Source: Stutzerimonas stutzeri
GTDB taxonomy: Bacteria; Pseudomonadota; Gammaproteobacteria; Pseudomonadales; Pseudomonadaceae
NCBI RefSeq assembly: GCF_013522825.1
Contig: NZ_JAAMQZ010000014.1
Location: 57,853 to 121,852 of the forward strand
Direction: 5' to 3'
Length of the DNA stretch: 64,000 nucleotides
Under the pieces are notes generated by a model that saw nothing but the letters and a program-made list of their open reading frames with translations, had not been told where the DNA came from and did not search any database. A program made the position numbers and the translations under genes. Positions 17,793-27,729 of the stretch are shown here, piece after piece (positions within the stretch are counted from its first letter, which is position 1; every line of letters starts with the position of its first letter).

Positions 17793-19516
17793 AGTTCAGG
17801 CCCCATGGAAAAATGCAGGCGCACACCACCGTCGCCATCCAGCGGATGGGCCAGGTCGACCCGAATCGGCCCCACCGGCGACACCCAGCGCACGCCCAGG
17901 CCGACGCTGCTCTTGAGCGTCGGAAAATCCAGCGAATTGAAGGCGTTGCCCTGGTCGTAGAAGGTCGCCACGCGCCATTTTTCGACCACCTCGTACTGGT
18001 ATTCGGCGCTGAGGGCGAGCTGGTAGCGGCCACCGATACGGTCGCCATCGGAGTTGGTCGGCGACAGGCTCTGGTAGTCATAGCCGCGCACGCTCTGGTC
18101 GCCACCGGCGAAGTAGCGCAACGACGGCGGCACGTTGGTGTATTCGTTGGTCCAGTTGCCGCCGATCTGCGCGCGCCCGAGGAAGCGGTGCCGGTCGAAC
18201 AGGGTCGTCAGGCCCTTGATCGTTGCGTTGGCATGGATCAGGTCGGCATCGGAAAAGACCCCATCCTTGGCCGCGCCCAGCTCGAATTCCAACCGGTAGC
18301 CCTGGCTGGGATCGATGCGGTTGTCGCTGCGCAAAAAGCTGTAAGCGATGCCCGGCATCAGCAGCGTACTGACGCCCGAATCGTCACCCAGCTCATATTG
18401 TTCGTGACGCCATTTCAGCGACCAGACACGCTGCCAGCCGCTGGGCAGTTTGCGATGCCATTCGGGACCGACCGTAAGCAGGCGGCTGAGGCTGTCGTTG
18501 TCGCCCAGCTCTTCATATTGGTAGCCACCGGCGTAGCGCAGCTTGTCGGTGAGGGGCGGGTCCAGCGGCACGTCGTACCAGAGCCCGACGTTCTGCCGTG
18601 GCGCCGACAGCTCGCTCTCCAGGCCGTAGCTGTGGCCTTGCGGGTTGACCCAGTGGCGACGGAAATCAAAGCGCATGCGCGGCCCGACGTCGGTGGAAAA
18701 GCCCAGCCCCAGGCCCAGGGTGCGGGGATCGCGGGTGGCCAGCTGGACCACCACCGGGATGCGCTGCTGCACGGCATTGGCCGGGTTGGCATCGACCCGT
18801 ACGCCTTCGAAATAGCCGCTGGACTGCATCGTCTGATTAAGCTCGGCGACCCGTTCCGAATCGTAGGGCGTGCCGGCCTCGAACGGCACCATGCGCGCCA
18901 GCAGGTCGGGATCGAACGGCGAATCGCCCTCGAAGCTCACCGCGCCCAACAGGTAACGCGGTCCACTGTCGAATACCAGTTCGACATCGGCGGCATTCTC
19001 CACCGGGTCGATGGCCAGGCGCTGGTAGGCGAAACGGCCATCGAAGAAGCCGTAGCGCGAGGCCTGGTTGAGAATGCGCTGCTTGACCTCTTCATAACGG
19101 CCATGATTGAGCACGGCCCCACTCTTGAGCGTATCGCGCGGGACCTCGAAGGCACTCAGCTGCGCCGCCGGCCCGTCCACCCGCAGGTTGATGGTGCGCA
19201 GACGCACCGGCTCGCCACGCGCGATGCGTAAGATCAGGCGCGGCTCATCGCCGCCCTGCACTTCGGTTTCGATCGTGGCGTTGTAATAACCCAGGGCCTG
19301 CAAGGCCTTTTCCGCCTGCTGTCGGGCGATGCGACTGTAACGCAGCAATTCGCGCTCGTCGCGCTCCCCCAGATCGCCGATATGGTTTTCCACGTTCTCG
19401 CGCAACGCGCGGCTGGAAGGTTCGATATTCACCTCCAGCCGCGCCGCGAAAACGGATGATGCAGAAAACAGGGCAAGGCCGACCGTCACAAAACGGCCCA
19501 TTAAAGAAATACGCAT
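17789..19516 (-). CDS. tamA: Translocation and assembly module subunit TamA (Omp85 family)
   Basis: A 575-residue outer-membrane protein. The N-terminal signal peptide (MGRFVTVGLALFSASSVFA) is followed by three POTRA repeats (about residues 25-260), then a 16-strand Omp85 barrel. The barrel contains the conserved loop-6 motif VRGY (GGDQSVRGYDY), and the protein ends in a C-terminal amphipathic strand. I chose MRISLMGRF (19516); a longer in-frame start at 19564 would put a non-signal sequence in front of the signal peptide. It is the first gene of tamAB and lies 169 bp from the divergent xthA. Confidence 0.92.
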   Translation of the reverse strand: MRISLMGRFVTVGLALFSASSVFAARLEVNIEPSSRALRENVENHIGDLGERDERELLRYSRIARQQAEKALQALGYYNATIETEVQGGDEPRLILRIARGEPVRLRTINLRVDGPAAQLSAFEVPRDTLKSGAVLNHGRYEEVKQRILNQASRYGFFDGRFAYQRLAIDPVENAADVELVFDSGPRYLLGAVSFEGDSPFDPDLLARMVPFEAGTPYDSERVAELNQTMQSSGYFEGVRVDANPANAVQQRIPVVVQLATRDPRTLGLGLGFSTDVGPRMRFDFRRHWVNPQGHSYGLESELSAPRQNVGLWYDVPLDPPLTDKLRYAGGYQYEELGDNDSLSRLLTVGPEWHRKLPSGWQRVWSLKWRHEQYELGDDSGVSTLLMPGIAYSFLRSDNRIDPSQGYRLEFELGAAKDGVFSDADLIHANATIKGLTTLFDRHRFLGRAQIGGNWTNEYTNVPPSLRYFAGGDQSVRGYDYQSLSPTNSDGDRIGGRYQLALSAEYQYEVVEKWRVATFYDQGNAFNSLDFPTLKSSVGLGVRWVSPVGPIRVDLAHPLDGDGGVRLHFSMGPEL

Positions 19517-19685
19517 GGCGCGGAATGCTAGCACGGCATAAACCCAATCCCGGTAAGACAACAACGGCGCAAGCAGGCATCAGAAGGATTCATCGCTGCC
19601 ATTCACCGGTTGGACTGCCTGCGGCTGAGAGAATTCTCGACCATGAGGACTGCTAGAATCACGCTTTTTTCGGGGAGCACCACTG

Positions 19686-20498
19686 ATGAAACTTGTTTCT
19701 TTCAATATCAATGGATTGCGGGCAAGGCCTCATCAACTGGCGGCGATCATCGAAAAGCACCAGCCGGACGTCATCGGCCTGCAGGAAACCAAGGTCGACG
19801 ACGAGCAGTTTCCCCTGGCCTCCATTGAGGCTCTGGGCTACCACGTGCACTATCACGGCCAGAAAGGCCACTATGGCGTTGCCCTGCTGTCGCGCCAGGC
19901 GCCGCTGGAAATCCACAAGGGTTTTCCCGGTGATGGCGAGGAGTCGCAGAAGCGCTTTATCTGGGGCCGCTTCGCCGATGCCCAGGGTCGGGCGGTGACG
20001 GTCATGAACGGCTATTTCCCCCAGGGCGAAAGCCGCGACCATCCGGTCAAGTTTCCCGCCAAGACCAGGTTCTATGCCGACCTGCAGGCCCTGCTGGAGG
20101 AGCGCTTCACGCCGGATCAGCCGGTGGCGATCATGGGCGACTTCAATATCTCGCCCCAGGACTGCGATATCGGCATTGGCGAAGCGAACGCCAAACGCTG
20201 GCTACGCACCGGCAAGTGCAGCTTCCTGCCCGAAGAGCGCGAATGGCTGGAGCGCCTCAAAGGCTGGGGTCTGCAGGACAGCTTCCGCACGCTCAACCCG
20301 GAGGTCACTGACCGCTTCAGCTGGTTCGACTACCGCAGCCGTGGTTTCGAGGATGACCCACGTCGCGGCCTGCGCATCGACTACATCCTGACCACCGACA
20401 GCCTGCACCAGCGGGTAGTCGATGCCGGCGTGGATTACGACATCCGCGCGATGGAAAAACCCTCGGATCACTGCCCGGTGTGGATCGAACTGCGCTGA
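19686..20498 (+). CDS. xthA: Exodeoxyribonuclease III
   Basis: A 270-residue endonuclease/exonuclease/phosphatase-fold enzyme for AP-site cleavage and 3'-end cleaning in base excision repair. Motifs in order: FNINGLRAR (Asn7), GLQETK (metal-binding Glu34), GDFNI (catalytic Asp and Asn), RIDYIL and the C-terminal SDHCPVW with the catalytic His. The length is normal for ExoIII (about 268). It is a single-gene unit in front of the interrupted PstS/OmpA-like gene. A small hairpin (20543-20559) lies 45 bp after the stop. Confidence 0.95.
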   Translation: MKLVSFNINGLRARPHQLAAIIEKHQPDVIGLQETKVDDEQFPLASIEALGYHVHYHGQKGHYGVALLSRQAPLEIHKGFPGDGEESQKRFIWGRFADAQGRAVTVMNGYFPQGESRDHPVKFPAKTRFYADLQALLEERFTPDQPVAIMGDFNISPQDCDIGIGEANAKRWLRTGKCSFLPEEREWLERLKGWGLQDSFRTLNPEVTDRFSWFDYRSRGFEDDPRRGLRIDYILTTDSLHQRVVDAGVDYDIRAMEKPSDHCPVWIELR

Positions 20499-20542
20499 TT
20501 CGAGCAGCTGTCACATAACGGTAAGCCAAACCACCTAACCTC

Positions 20543-20559
20543 CCCGAAATTTTATCGGG
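20543..20559 (+). terminator. Weak terminator-like hairpin after xthA
   Basis: CCCGA (20543-20547) pairs with TCGGG (20555-20559) around an AU-rich loop. The stem is short, and it lies ten bases before the next gene's ATG, so it might instead affect that gene's translation. Confidence 0.3.
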
Positions 20560-20569
20560 AAGTGTCTGG

Positions 20570-21940
20570 ATGGGGCTTTCAACGTTCTTGCGCAGCATCG
20601 GTATGCGGTCGCTGTGCCTGGGATTTCTTGGAGCGTGGAGTGCCGGTTCGCTCGCGGCAAACTCAAGCGAGCCGGCACTAAGCAAAGGCAACGAGGTGTT
20701 GCGCATCCAGGGCTCGAACACGGTCGGCGCGTAACTGGCGCCGATGCTGATCGCCGGGCTGTTCGAGGCCCGTGGCTTGCAGTCGGTGCGCATCGTGGCG
20801 ACCGAGCGCGAGAACGAGCAGCGCGTGCTCGGCACCAACGCCGCCGGGCGCACCTTCCATGCGCTGGTCGCTGCCCACGGCACCGGCACCGGCTTTGCCG
20901 GACTCAAGGACGGCTCCGCCGATCTGGCTGCGGCCTCACGCCCCATCAAGCAGAGCGAGTATGAAAGCCTCGCCGCATTCGGCGATCTGCGCGACGCCAA
21001 TGCCGAACAGGTCATTGCCATCGATGGCCTGGCGATCATCGTCCACCCCGACAACCCCGTCGAGGCGATCAGCGTCGAACAGGTCGCCCGGCTGTTCTCC
21101 GGCGAGATCGGCAACTGGCGGGAGCTGGGTGGCAACGACCTGCGCGTGGAGGTGCATGCCCGCGACGACCAGTCCGGCACCTATGACACCTTCAAGGAAC
21201 TGGTGCTCGGCACCCAGGGCAGAACGCTGTCCACGGCGGCAGCCCGTTACGAATCCAACGATCAGCTTTCCGGCACCGTAAGCAGGCGCCCCGGCGCCAT
21301 CGGCTTCGTCGGCCTCGCCTCGATTGGCAATGCCCGGGCGCTGGCGATTGCCGATGGCGACTCGCTGCCGATGCTGCCCACTAACGCCTCGGTGGCTACC
21401 GAGGACTATCCGCTGTCGCGGCGCCTGTTCTTCTATGCCAGCCCCCGCCTGCAATCGCAGTGGACCCGCGACTACCTCGCCTTCGTCCACGGCCCTGCCG
21501 GCCAGGCCATCGTCGAAACCTCCGGCTACATCGCGCAGACCATCGTGCCGATCAGCCAGCCCGCGCAGCCCGACATGCCGCCCGCCTATCGACAACTGGC
21601 CAGCGAGGCGCAGCGCCTGACCGTCAACTTCCGTTTCGCCGAAGGCAACGCGCAGCTGGACAACAAGGCCCTGCGCGATATCGGGCGACTGGTGAACTAC
21701 CTGAAAGCCAACGACAAAACCATGAGTTCGGCAGTGCTGGTGGGATTCGGCGATGTCCGCGAAGACTTGGCACGGGCCGAACTGCTGTCCAAACTGCGCG
21801 CCATGGCGGTACGCCGCGAACTGGTGCGCGGCGGCATTCTGGTCAGGGAAATCGATGGCCTGGGCGCGCAATTGCCCGTGGCCGCCAACACCGAGATGGG
21901 CCGTATCAAGAACCGGCGCGTGGAAGTCTGGGTGTACTGA
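20570..21940 (+). pseudogene. PstS-like substrate-binding protein fused to an OmpA domain, interrupted by one nonsense codon
   Basis: Read from ATG 20570 the frame gives a signal peptide (LCLGFLGAWSAGSLAA) and then the start of a phosphate-binding-like domain (LRIQGSNTVGA). It hits TAA at 20732-20734 (codon 55) and continues in the same frame without further damage to 21940. The second part has the PBP-like fold (ARDDQSGTYDTFKELVLG) and a C-terminal OmpA/MotB-type peptidoglycan-binding domain (VNFRFAEGNAQLD to NRRVEVWVY). There is one stop and no frameshift, so this is a very recent loss, a base-calling error or a readthrough gene. Restart at ATG 20744 would give a protein without signal peptide. 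The family resembles periplasmic phosphate-binding/OmpA chimeras of unproven role. Confidence 0.8.
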
Positions 21941-22057
21941 CGCTTCCACCTGCAAAAGAAAGCAGCCCATAATCCATTAAAGCTATTTTCATAGTGCAGG
22001 CTCATTCACAAGCGATATATGATCGGCGCGAATATCCCAGCCGGAGCGCCTGTGGCC

Positions 22058-22975
22058 ATGAACCTGCACAAGGTCGACCTCAACCTGTTCATCGTCTTCG
22101 ACGCCATCTACACCGAAGCCAACCTGACCCGCGCCGGGCAGATCGTCGGCATCACCCAGCCCGCCGTTTCCAACGCCCTGGCGCGCCTGCGCGATACCTT
22201 CAACGATCCCCTGTTCGTGCGCACCGCGCAGGGCATGGTGCCGACGCCGATGGCGCAGAACATCATCGGGCCGGTGCGCAATGCGCTGCAGCTGTTGCGC
22301 GTGTCGGTTCAGGAAAGCCGCACCTTCAACCCGCTGCAGGCGAACAAGACCTACCGCATCAGCATGACCGACCTCACCGAAGCGGTGGTCTTCCCGCCCC
22401 TGTTCCAGCGTCTGCGCCGCCTGGCGCCGAACGTGAAGATCGAAAGCATGCTGGCCAGGCGCCGGGAAACCACCAAGGAGCTGGCCGCTGGCCGCCTCGA
22501 CTTCGCCATGGACGCCCCGCTCAACACCGACCCGCAGGTGCGTCACGTCAAGTTGTTGGAAGACCGCTATGTCTGCGCCATGCGCCGTGGTCATCCCCTG
22601 GCCAAGGACAGGCTGAGCGTCGAGGACTACCTGTCGCTGTCGCACATTCACATATCCAGTCGCCGCAGCGGCCTGGGCATGGTCGACCTGGCGCTGGGTA
22701 AGATGGGCCTGCAACGCAAGATCGCCCTGCGCTCACAGCACTACATGATGGCCACCCAGGTGATCCAGCACACAGACATGGCGGTGACGGTGCCCGAGCG
22801 CTTCGCCTGCCGCCACGACCTGCATCAGGCCATTCTGCCGGTGGACATCCCGCCGCTGGAAACCCACCTCTACTGGCACGAAAGCACCGACCAGGACCCA
22901 GCCAACCGCTGGATGCGCGAGCAGATGATCGAGATCGCCCAGCAAGTCACCGCCCAGGCGCAGCCGGAGGATTAA
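22058..22975 (+). CDS. LysR-family transcriptional regulator
   Basis: A 305-residue LTTR. The winged helix-turn-helix occupies about residues 1-65 (VDLNLFIVFDAIYTEANLTR, then GITQPAVSNALARLRD, the recognition helix). The rest is a type-2 periplasmic-binding-like effector domain. The VDLNLL-type opening and the phrase LTRAGQIVGITQPAVSNALARLR place it in the NodD/LeuO-like branch rather than the CysB branch. I chose ATG 22058 (MNLHKVDLN); an ATG at 22019 would add 13 residues before the HTH. It lies in tandem after the interrupted PstS/OmpA gene with 117 bp between them. The target is not evident; no divergent partner exists. Confidence 0.85.
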   Translation: MNLHKVDLNLFIVFDAIYTEANLTRAGQIVGITQPAVSNALARLRDTFNDPLFVRTAQGMVPTPMAQNIIGPVRNALQLLRVSVQESRTFNPLQANKTYRISMTDLTEAVVFPPLFQRLRRLAPNVKIESMLARRRETTKELAAGRLDFAMDAPLNTDPQVRHVKLLEDRYVCAMRRGHPLAKDRLSVEDYLSLSHIHISSRRSGLGMVDLALGKMGLQRKIALRSQHYMMATQVIQHTDMAVTVPERFACRHDLHQAILPVDIPPLETHLYWHESTDQDPANRWMREQMIEIAQQVTAQAQPED

Positions 22976-23034
22976 GGCCCGGCCCGAATGGCGCGCCATT
23001 GTTTACAATGGCGGCGTACCCGAGGAGACCTGCA

Positions 23035-23313
23035 ATGCCCAAAGCCATGGCCCGCCACATTCTGGTAAAGACCGAAGCCGAAGCCGCGCAACTGAAGAAG
23101 CGCATCACCAATGGCGAGGCCTTCGATGTGCTGGCGAAGAAATACTCGACCTGCCCTTCCGGCAAGAAAGGCGGCGACCTGGGTGAGGTACGCCCCGGCC
23201 AGATGGTGCGCAGCATCGACCAGGTCATTTTCAAGAAGCCGCTGCGTGAAGTGCACGGGCCGGTGAAAAGCCAGTTCGGCTATCACCTGGTGCAGGTCTT
23301 CTATCGCGACTGA
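23035..23313 (+). CDS. ppiC: Peptidyl-prolyl cis-trans isomerase, parvulin type
   Basis: A 92-residue single-domain parvulin, the same size as E. coli PpiC (93). It starts ARHILVKTEAEA, has CPSGKKGGDLGEVRPGQM in the middle, and ends GPVKSQFGYHLVQV, the three conserved parvulin blocks. There is no signal peptide, so it acts in the cytoplasm on folding of nascent or cold-stressed proteins. ATG 23035 follows GAGGAGACCTGCA. Its last 13 bases overlap the convergent zapE gene. Confidence 0.93.
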   Translation: MPKAMARHILVKTEAEAAQLKKRITNGEAFDVLAKKYSTCPSGKKGGDLGEVRPGQMVRSIDQVIFKKPLREVHGPVKSQFGYHLVQVFYRD

Positions 23314-24425
23314 TAGCGCTCCAGCTGCATCTCTCGCAGGCGGCTCAGGGTGCGGCGAAACGGAAAGGCCAGGTAGCCGTCCGTATAGAGTTCTTCCATG
23401 GCCACCTCGGCTTCTATATAGAGCGGCACCTGCCGGTCGTAGCACTCGTCCACCAGGGCGATGAAACGGCGGACGGCATCGTCGCGCCTGGCGAGTTGCG
23501 GCAGCTGGCGGTCACCGGCCTTCACCTGCTGCGCCGCATCTTCGGTTCCGCGGGCGATACGCCCTTCCCTCTGCTCGCCGCCCAGCGCCGGCACTTCGCT
23601 GAGCAGAATCAGCGGGAAGCGGTCACACAGCTCGATGAAATCCAGCGCCGCAAACGGTTGCTCGCACAGCTCGGCAAAGCGGCACCAGATCACCGTTTCA
23701 CTGCATCGCACCACCGATAACGGGCGCCTGCCGAGGGTGACCGGCGCGGTACTGAAAACGCCGTTCGCCCGTTCATCGAATACAGCCTGCAAGGCAGAGT
23801 TGCCGCTGTCCGTATCAGCCACCCAGTAGCGTTGCAGCGCAGCACCGGGACGCAGGCGATGGTCCGCGCCGCCATCCACGTTCACCACCTGCATATGGCG
23901 CACAATGGCTTCGATGGCGGGCAGAAAACGTTCGCGATTGAAGCCGTCGGCATACAGCTGCTCTGGCGGCTGGTTGGAAGTCGCCACGATCACCACGCCC
24001 TGCTCGAACATCACCTGGAACAGCCGCCCGAGAATGATGGCATCGCCGATATCACCGACGAACAGCTCGTCGAAGCACAGCACACGCACCTCTTCGGCCA
24101 GTTCACGGGCCAGCGCCTGCAACGGATCAGCCGTACCGCCAAGCTGAAACAGACGCATGTGCACCCAGCGCATGAAGTGATGAAAATGCTGCCGTCGTGC
24201 CGGCACTCGCAGACTGGCGTGGAACTGATCCATCAGCCAGGTCTTGCCGCGCCCGACCGGCCCCCAGAGGTACACCCCAGGCACAGAGTCGTCGCTTTCG
24301 GTCCGGTGCAAGGCTTCATGACAGCGCTGCAGCGACTCGACGGCGCACAACTGCGCCGCATCACTGACGAAGCCCTCGCGGGCGATGGCTTGCTGGTAAC
24401 GCGCAAGTGGAGAGGGGTATTGCAT
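23301..24425 (-). CDS. zapE: Cell-division-associated AFG1-type ATPase ZapE homologue
   Basis: A 374-residue P-loop ATPase of the AFG1/ZapE family. Walker A is GPVGRGKT, Walker [10 protein letters not shown], sensor region [15 protein letters not shown], and the C-terminal block [15 protein letters not shown]. ZapE binds FtsZ and affects Z-ring stability. The start is MQYPSPL (24425). Between the strand [10 protein letters not shown] and the DAVRRF block there is a stretch of about 30 polar residues ([20 protein letters not shown] and on) where typical ZapE proteins have only a few residues. This suggests either a lineage-specific insertion or a second ZapE-like paralogue. It converges on ppiC. 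Confidence 0.8.
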   Translation of the reverse strand: MQYPSPLARYQQAIAREGFVSDAAQLCAVESLQRCHEALHRTESDDSVPGVYLWGPVGRGKTWLMDQFHASLRVPARRQHFHHFMRWVHMRLFQLGGTADPLQALARELAEEVRVLCFDELFVGDIGDAIILGRLFQVMFEQGVVIVATSNQPPEQLYADGFNRERFLPAIEAIVRHMQVVNVDGGADHRLRPGAALQRYWVADTDSGNSALQAVFDERANGVFSTAPVTLGRRPLSVVRCSETVIWCRFAELCEQPFAALDFIELCDRFPLILLSEVPALGGEQREGRIARGTEDAAQQVKAGDRQLPQLARRDDAVRRFIALVDECYDRQVPLYIEAEVAMEELYTDGYLAFPFRRTLSRLREMQLERYQSR

Positions 24426-24604
24426 GGCACCGGCCATCCGAAAAGACAGCCGCGATGGTAGCGCGAACGGCAGCCACTTGCCCCTCGGCCCTGTCAGTCG
24501 GCACGCAAGCGCACTACACTAGCCGCCCTTTTTCGCCCGTGTGCCTGTTCGAACGCTCCAGGCCACGCCAACGGGCCGTTTCATTCTTTTCCTGGGAAAA
24601 TGCC

Positions 24605-26194
24605 TTGATCTCTACCGCTAACATCACCCAACAGTTTGGCGCCAAGCCGCTGTTCGAGAACGTTTCCGTCAAGTTCGGCAACGGCAATCGCTATGGCCTG
24701 ATCGGCGCCAACGGCTGCGGCAAGTCGACTTTCATGAAAATCCTCGGCGGGGATCTCGAGCCTTCCGCCGGTCAGGTGATGCTCGAACCCAACGTGCGCC
24801 TGGGCAAGCTGCGCCAGGACCAGTTCGCCTACGAAGACTTCAACGTCATCGATACCGTGATCATGGGTCACGAGGAGCTGTGGAAGGTCAAGGCCGAGCG
24901 CGAGCGCATCTATTCGCTGCCGGAAATGAGCGAAGAAGACGGCATGGCGGTGGCCGAACTGGAGACCGAATTCGCCGAGCTGGACGGCTACACCGCCGAA
25001 TCCCGCGCCGGCGAGCTGCTGCTGGGGCTGGGCATTCCGCTGGAGCAGCACTTCGGCCCGATGAGCGAAGTCGCGCCCGGCTGGAAGCTGCGCGTATTGC
25101 TGGCGCAGGCACTGTTCTCCGACCCGGAAGTGCTGCTGCTGGACGAGCCGACCAACCACCTGGACATCAACACCATCCGCTGGCTGGAAAGCATTCTCAC
25201 GGTGCGCAACAGCACCATGATCATCATTTCCCACGACCGCCACTTCCTCAACAGCGTGTGCACGCACATGGCCGACCTGGATTACGGCGAGCTGCGCCTG
25301 TTCCCCGGCAACTACGACGAGTACATGACCGCCGCCACCCAGAGCCGCGAGCGCCTGCTCTCGGACAACGCCAAGAAGAAGGCGCAGATCGCTGAGTTGC
25401 AGACTTTCGTCAGCCGCTTCTCCGCCAACGCCTCCAAGGCCAAGCAGGCCACTTCGCGCGCCAAGCTGATCGACAAGATCCAGCTCGACGAGGTCAAGCC
25501 ATCCAGCCGCGTCAGCCCCTTCATCCGCTTCGAGCAGACCAAGAAGCTGCATCGCCAGGCCGTGACAGTCGATAGCCTGGCCAAGGGTTTCGATGGCAAG
25601 CCATTGTTCAAGAACTTCAGCTTCACCGTCGAAGCCGGCGAGCGCGTGGCCATCATCGGCCCCAACGGCATCGGCAAGACCACCCTGCTGCGCACACTGG
25701 TCGGCGAGCTGAAGCCTGACGCCGGCTCGGTGAAATGGACCGAAAGCGCCGAAACCGGCTATTACGCGCAGGATCATGCGGACGACTTCGAATACGACAT
25801 GACCCTGTTCGACTGGATGGGCCAGTGGACCCAGGGCGGCGAGCAGCTGGTGCGCGGCACCCTGGGCCGCATGCTGTTCTCCAACGACGAAATCCTCAAA
25901 TCGGTGCGGGTGATTTCCGGTGGCGAACAAGGCCGCATGCTGTTCGGCAAGCTGATCCTGCAAAAGCCCAACGTGCTAGTGATGGACGAACCCACCAACC
26001 ACCTGGACATGGAATCCATCGAGGCGCTGAACCTGGCGCTGGAGAACTATCCGGGCACGCTGATCTTCGTCAGCCATGACCGCGAATTCGTCAGCTCACT
26101 GGCCACGCGCATCATCGAATTGTCCGAGTCTGGCGTGACCGACTTCAGCGGCACCTACGATGATTACCTGCGCAGCCAGGGCGTACTGGTTTAA
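24605..26194 (+). CDS. ybiT: ABC-F family ATP-binding protein (YbiT-like)
   Basis: A 529-residue soluble protein with two ABC domains and no membrane segment. Walker A motifs are GANGCGKS and GPNGIGKT; both domains have DEPTNHLD Walker B motifs followed by SHDR switch regions. The linker (about residues 240-320) is charged and helical, the ribosome-binding P-site-tRNA interaction motif of ABC-F factors. I place the start at TTG 24605, because homology begins at [20 protein letters not shown]; the frame is open upstream, but those residues look non-coding and contain the promoter region. No ATG is available near this point. YbiT-type ABC-F proteins act on stalled ribosomes rather than in transport. 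Confidence 0.88.
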   Translation: MISTANITQQFGAKPLFENVSVKFGNGNRYGLIGANGCGKSTFMKILGGDLEPSAGQVMLEPNVRLGKLRQDQFAYEDFNVIDTVIMGHEELWKVKAERERIYSLPEMSEEDGMAVAELETEFAELDGYTAESRAGELLLGLGIPLEQHFGPMSEVAPGWKLRVLLAQALFSDPEVLLLDEPTNHLDINTIRWLESILTVRNSTMIIISHDRHFLNSVCTHMADLDYGELRLFPGNYDEYMTAATQSRERLLSDNAKKKAQIAELQTFVSRFSANASKAKQATSRAKLIDKIQLDEVKPSSRVSPFIRFEQTKKLHRQAVTVDSLAKGFDGKPLFKNFSFTVEAGERVAIIGPNGIGKTTLLRTLVGELKPDAGSVKWTESAETGYYAQDHADDFEYDMTLFDWMGQWTQGGEQLVRGTLGRMLFSNDEILKSVRVISGGEQGRMLFGKLILQKPNVLVMDEPTNHLDMESIEALNLALENYPGTLIFVSHDREFVSSLATRIIELSESGVTDFSGTYDDYLRSQGVLV

Positions 26195-26218
26195 ACCCCC
26201 TCCTCCGCGCGTTCCGGT

Positions 26219-26596
26219 CTATTTGACCAGCGCGCGGGCACCTTCCAGATAAGCCTTGCCGCGCGCCTTGACGACATCAGGCTTGTCCGTCTCGGATGCG
26301 ATGTGCACCTCTTCCAGTAGTGCTGCGGTGGTTTCCAGATCGGCCTGGATTCTCTGCAGCGCGTTTTCCAGGGTATAGGTCAGTTGGTGGACCTCATGCA
26401 TGTCCATCGCCGTCAACTCGTCCTTGGCCAGGATCGCATCGAGCTTGGGGTTGTATTCGTTCAGGTTGGCAACCGCCTGCTGCGTGGTATCTGCAGGCTC
26501 GCCCTTGTAATGAGCAGGACGGGGGCTCTCGGCCCAGCTGGCGGCACTCAGGACAAGAACAATGGCCCCGCTGAACAGGCGAAATGAAGTCTGCAT
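26219..26596 (-). CDS. Small exported protein, DUF6746-like
   Basis: A 125-residue protein with a clear signal peptide (LFSGAIVLVLSAASWA, cleavage before ESPRP). The mature part is mainly helical and polar, with AHYKGEPADT near its start and a DMHEVHQLTYTLENAL helix in the middle. No cysteines, lipobox or catalytic motif are visible. ATG 26596 follows AAGAGAGCGACC; the in-frame ATG at 26614 has no ribosome binding site. I recall this pattern as DUF6746, of unknown function and common in Pseudomonas periplasms. The gene converges on the ABC-F gene, 24 bp apart. Confidence 0.6.
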   Translation of the reverse strand: MQTSFRLFSGAIVLVLSAASWAESPRPAHYKGEPADTTQQAVANLNEYNPKLDAILAKDELTAMDMHEVHQLTYTLENALQRIQADLETTAALLEEVHIASETDKPDVVKARGKAYLEGARALVK

Positions 26597-26784
26597 GGTC
26601 GCTCTCTTGGTCATGGATAGAATGCAGAAAACATAGCGTCAATGAAAATTATTCGCAATAAAGCCTGCCAATACAAAGCGCGGCCCAATGTCGCAACATC
26701 CTGCGACCCGCCCACCACGGCGTCACAGCCTCTTGCAGGGTACAGTGGCGCGGCCATCCGACGAATGAAGAAGGAACAAGACCG

Positions 26785-27627
26785 ATGCTCACCCTGAATA
26801 TTGGCCCACTGGTGCTTGGCATTCCGCAGCTGTTGCTGATGGTCAGCCTGCTACTGGCAGTGCTGACCGGCTGGTGGGTGGGCCGGCGACACCGGCGAAA
26901 CCCCGAGCGCCAGGTGTTTCGTCTTCTGTTGCTGGCCCTTGTGGTGGCGCGGCTGGCCTTCGTGGTGGTGTATTTCGAGGCATTCAGCGACAACTGGTGG
27001 GGCATGCTGGATATCCGCGACGGCGGTTTTATCCCCTGGCCCGGCATTCTCGCCGCATTGCTGGCCGGCGGCTGGCTGCTCTGGCGCAACGCCGAGCTGC
27101 GCAAACCACTGGGCGCCGCGCTGGCCGTGGGCGTGCTGAGCTGGGGCTTCAGCAACCTTGGCTGGCACGCTTTCGAGCAAGGCACGCGCCTGCCCGAGAT
27201 GGCCTTGCGTGACATTTCAGGTGCGCCGGTCAAGCTGGAGGATTACACCGGCAAGCCGCTGGTGATCAATCTCTGGGCTACCTGGTGCCCGCCCTGTCGC
27301 CGGGAAATGCCGGTGCTGGCCGAAGCCCAGGAAAACCACGATGAAGTCGTCTTCCTGTTCGTCAACCAGGGCGAAGGTGAAGGCGAAATCACCCGTTTCC
27401 TGCAAGGCAGCGGCCTCGATCTGCGCAATCTGCTGATCGACAGCGGTGGCCGGCTCGGTCAGCACGTCGGCTCGCAGGCCCTGCCGACGACCCTGTTCTA
27501 TGATGCCCAGGGTCGGCAAGTGGGCAGTCATCTGGGCGAGCTGTCCCGCGCCAGCCTGTCTCATGCCCTCAAGGCCCTGCAACCTGACTCATACGCTCAG
27601 GATCAGGCGCTGCAGGCCAATAAATAA
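26785..27627 (+). CDS. Membrane-anchored TlpA-family thiol:disulfide oxidoreductase with multi-TM N-terminus
   Basis: A 280-residue protein of two parts. Residues 1-130 hold four hydrophobic segments (first VLGIPQLLLMVSLLLAVLTG), and residues 135-265 form a thioredoxin/TlpA domain with the redox motif WATWCPPC (Cys168 and Cys171) and the cis-proline SQALPTT. The topology puts the thioredoxin domain in the periplasm. The TM part resembles the membrane half of Lgt-like or prolipoprotein-type folds used as an anchor. It precedes the persulfide operon by 100 bp and could supply or dispose of thiol reducing power there. That is inference; the two are separated by a promoter. The ribosome binding site AAGGAA precedes ATG 26785. 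Confidence 0.8.
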   Translation: MLTLNIGPLVLGIPQLLLMVSLLLAVLTGWWVGRRHRRNPERQVFRLLLLALVVARLAFVVVYFEAFSDNWWGMLDIRDGGFIPWPGILAALLAGGWLLWRNAELRKPLGAALAVGVLSWGFSNLGWHAFEQGTRLPEMALRDISGAPVKLEDYTGKPLVINLWATWCPPCRREMPVLAEAQENHDEVVFLFVNQGEGEGEITRFLQGSGLDLRNLLIDSGGRLGQHVGSQALPTTLFYDAQGRQVGSHLGELSRASLSHALKALQPDSYAQDQALQANK

Positions 27628-27683
27628 CCATAGAACCGAAATAACAACACACAGGTAGTCTTCATCGACCTGCTGGGCTAGCA

Positions 27684-27712
27684 TTGACCAATACCCTACG
27701 GGGTATTAAAAA
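27684..27712 (+). promoter_or_regulatory. Promoter of the persulfide operon with a dyad filling the -35/-10 spacer
   Basis: TTGACC (27684-27689) is a good -35. Seventeen bases later TAAAAA (27707-27712) is a weak -10. The spacer and one more base are the perfect dyad AATACCC-TACG-GGGTATT (27690-27707). A repressor bound there would cover both promoter elements. The C-tract/G-tract layout resembles operators of CsoR/CstR-type repressors more than the AT-rich sites expected for BigR; this comparison is from memory. Confidence 0.6.
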
Positions 27713-27729
27713 TACAGGAGCCTAGTCAG

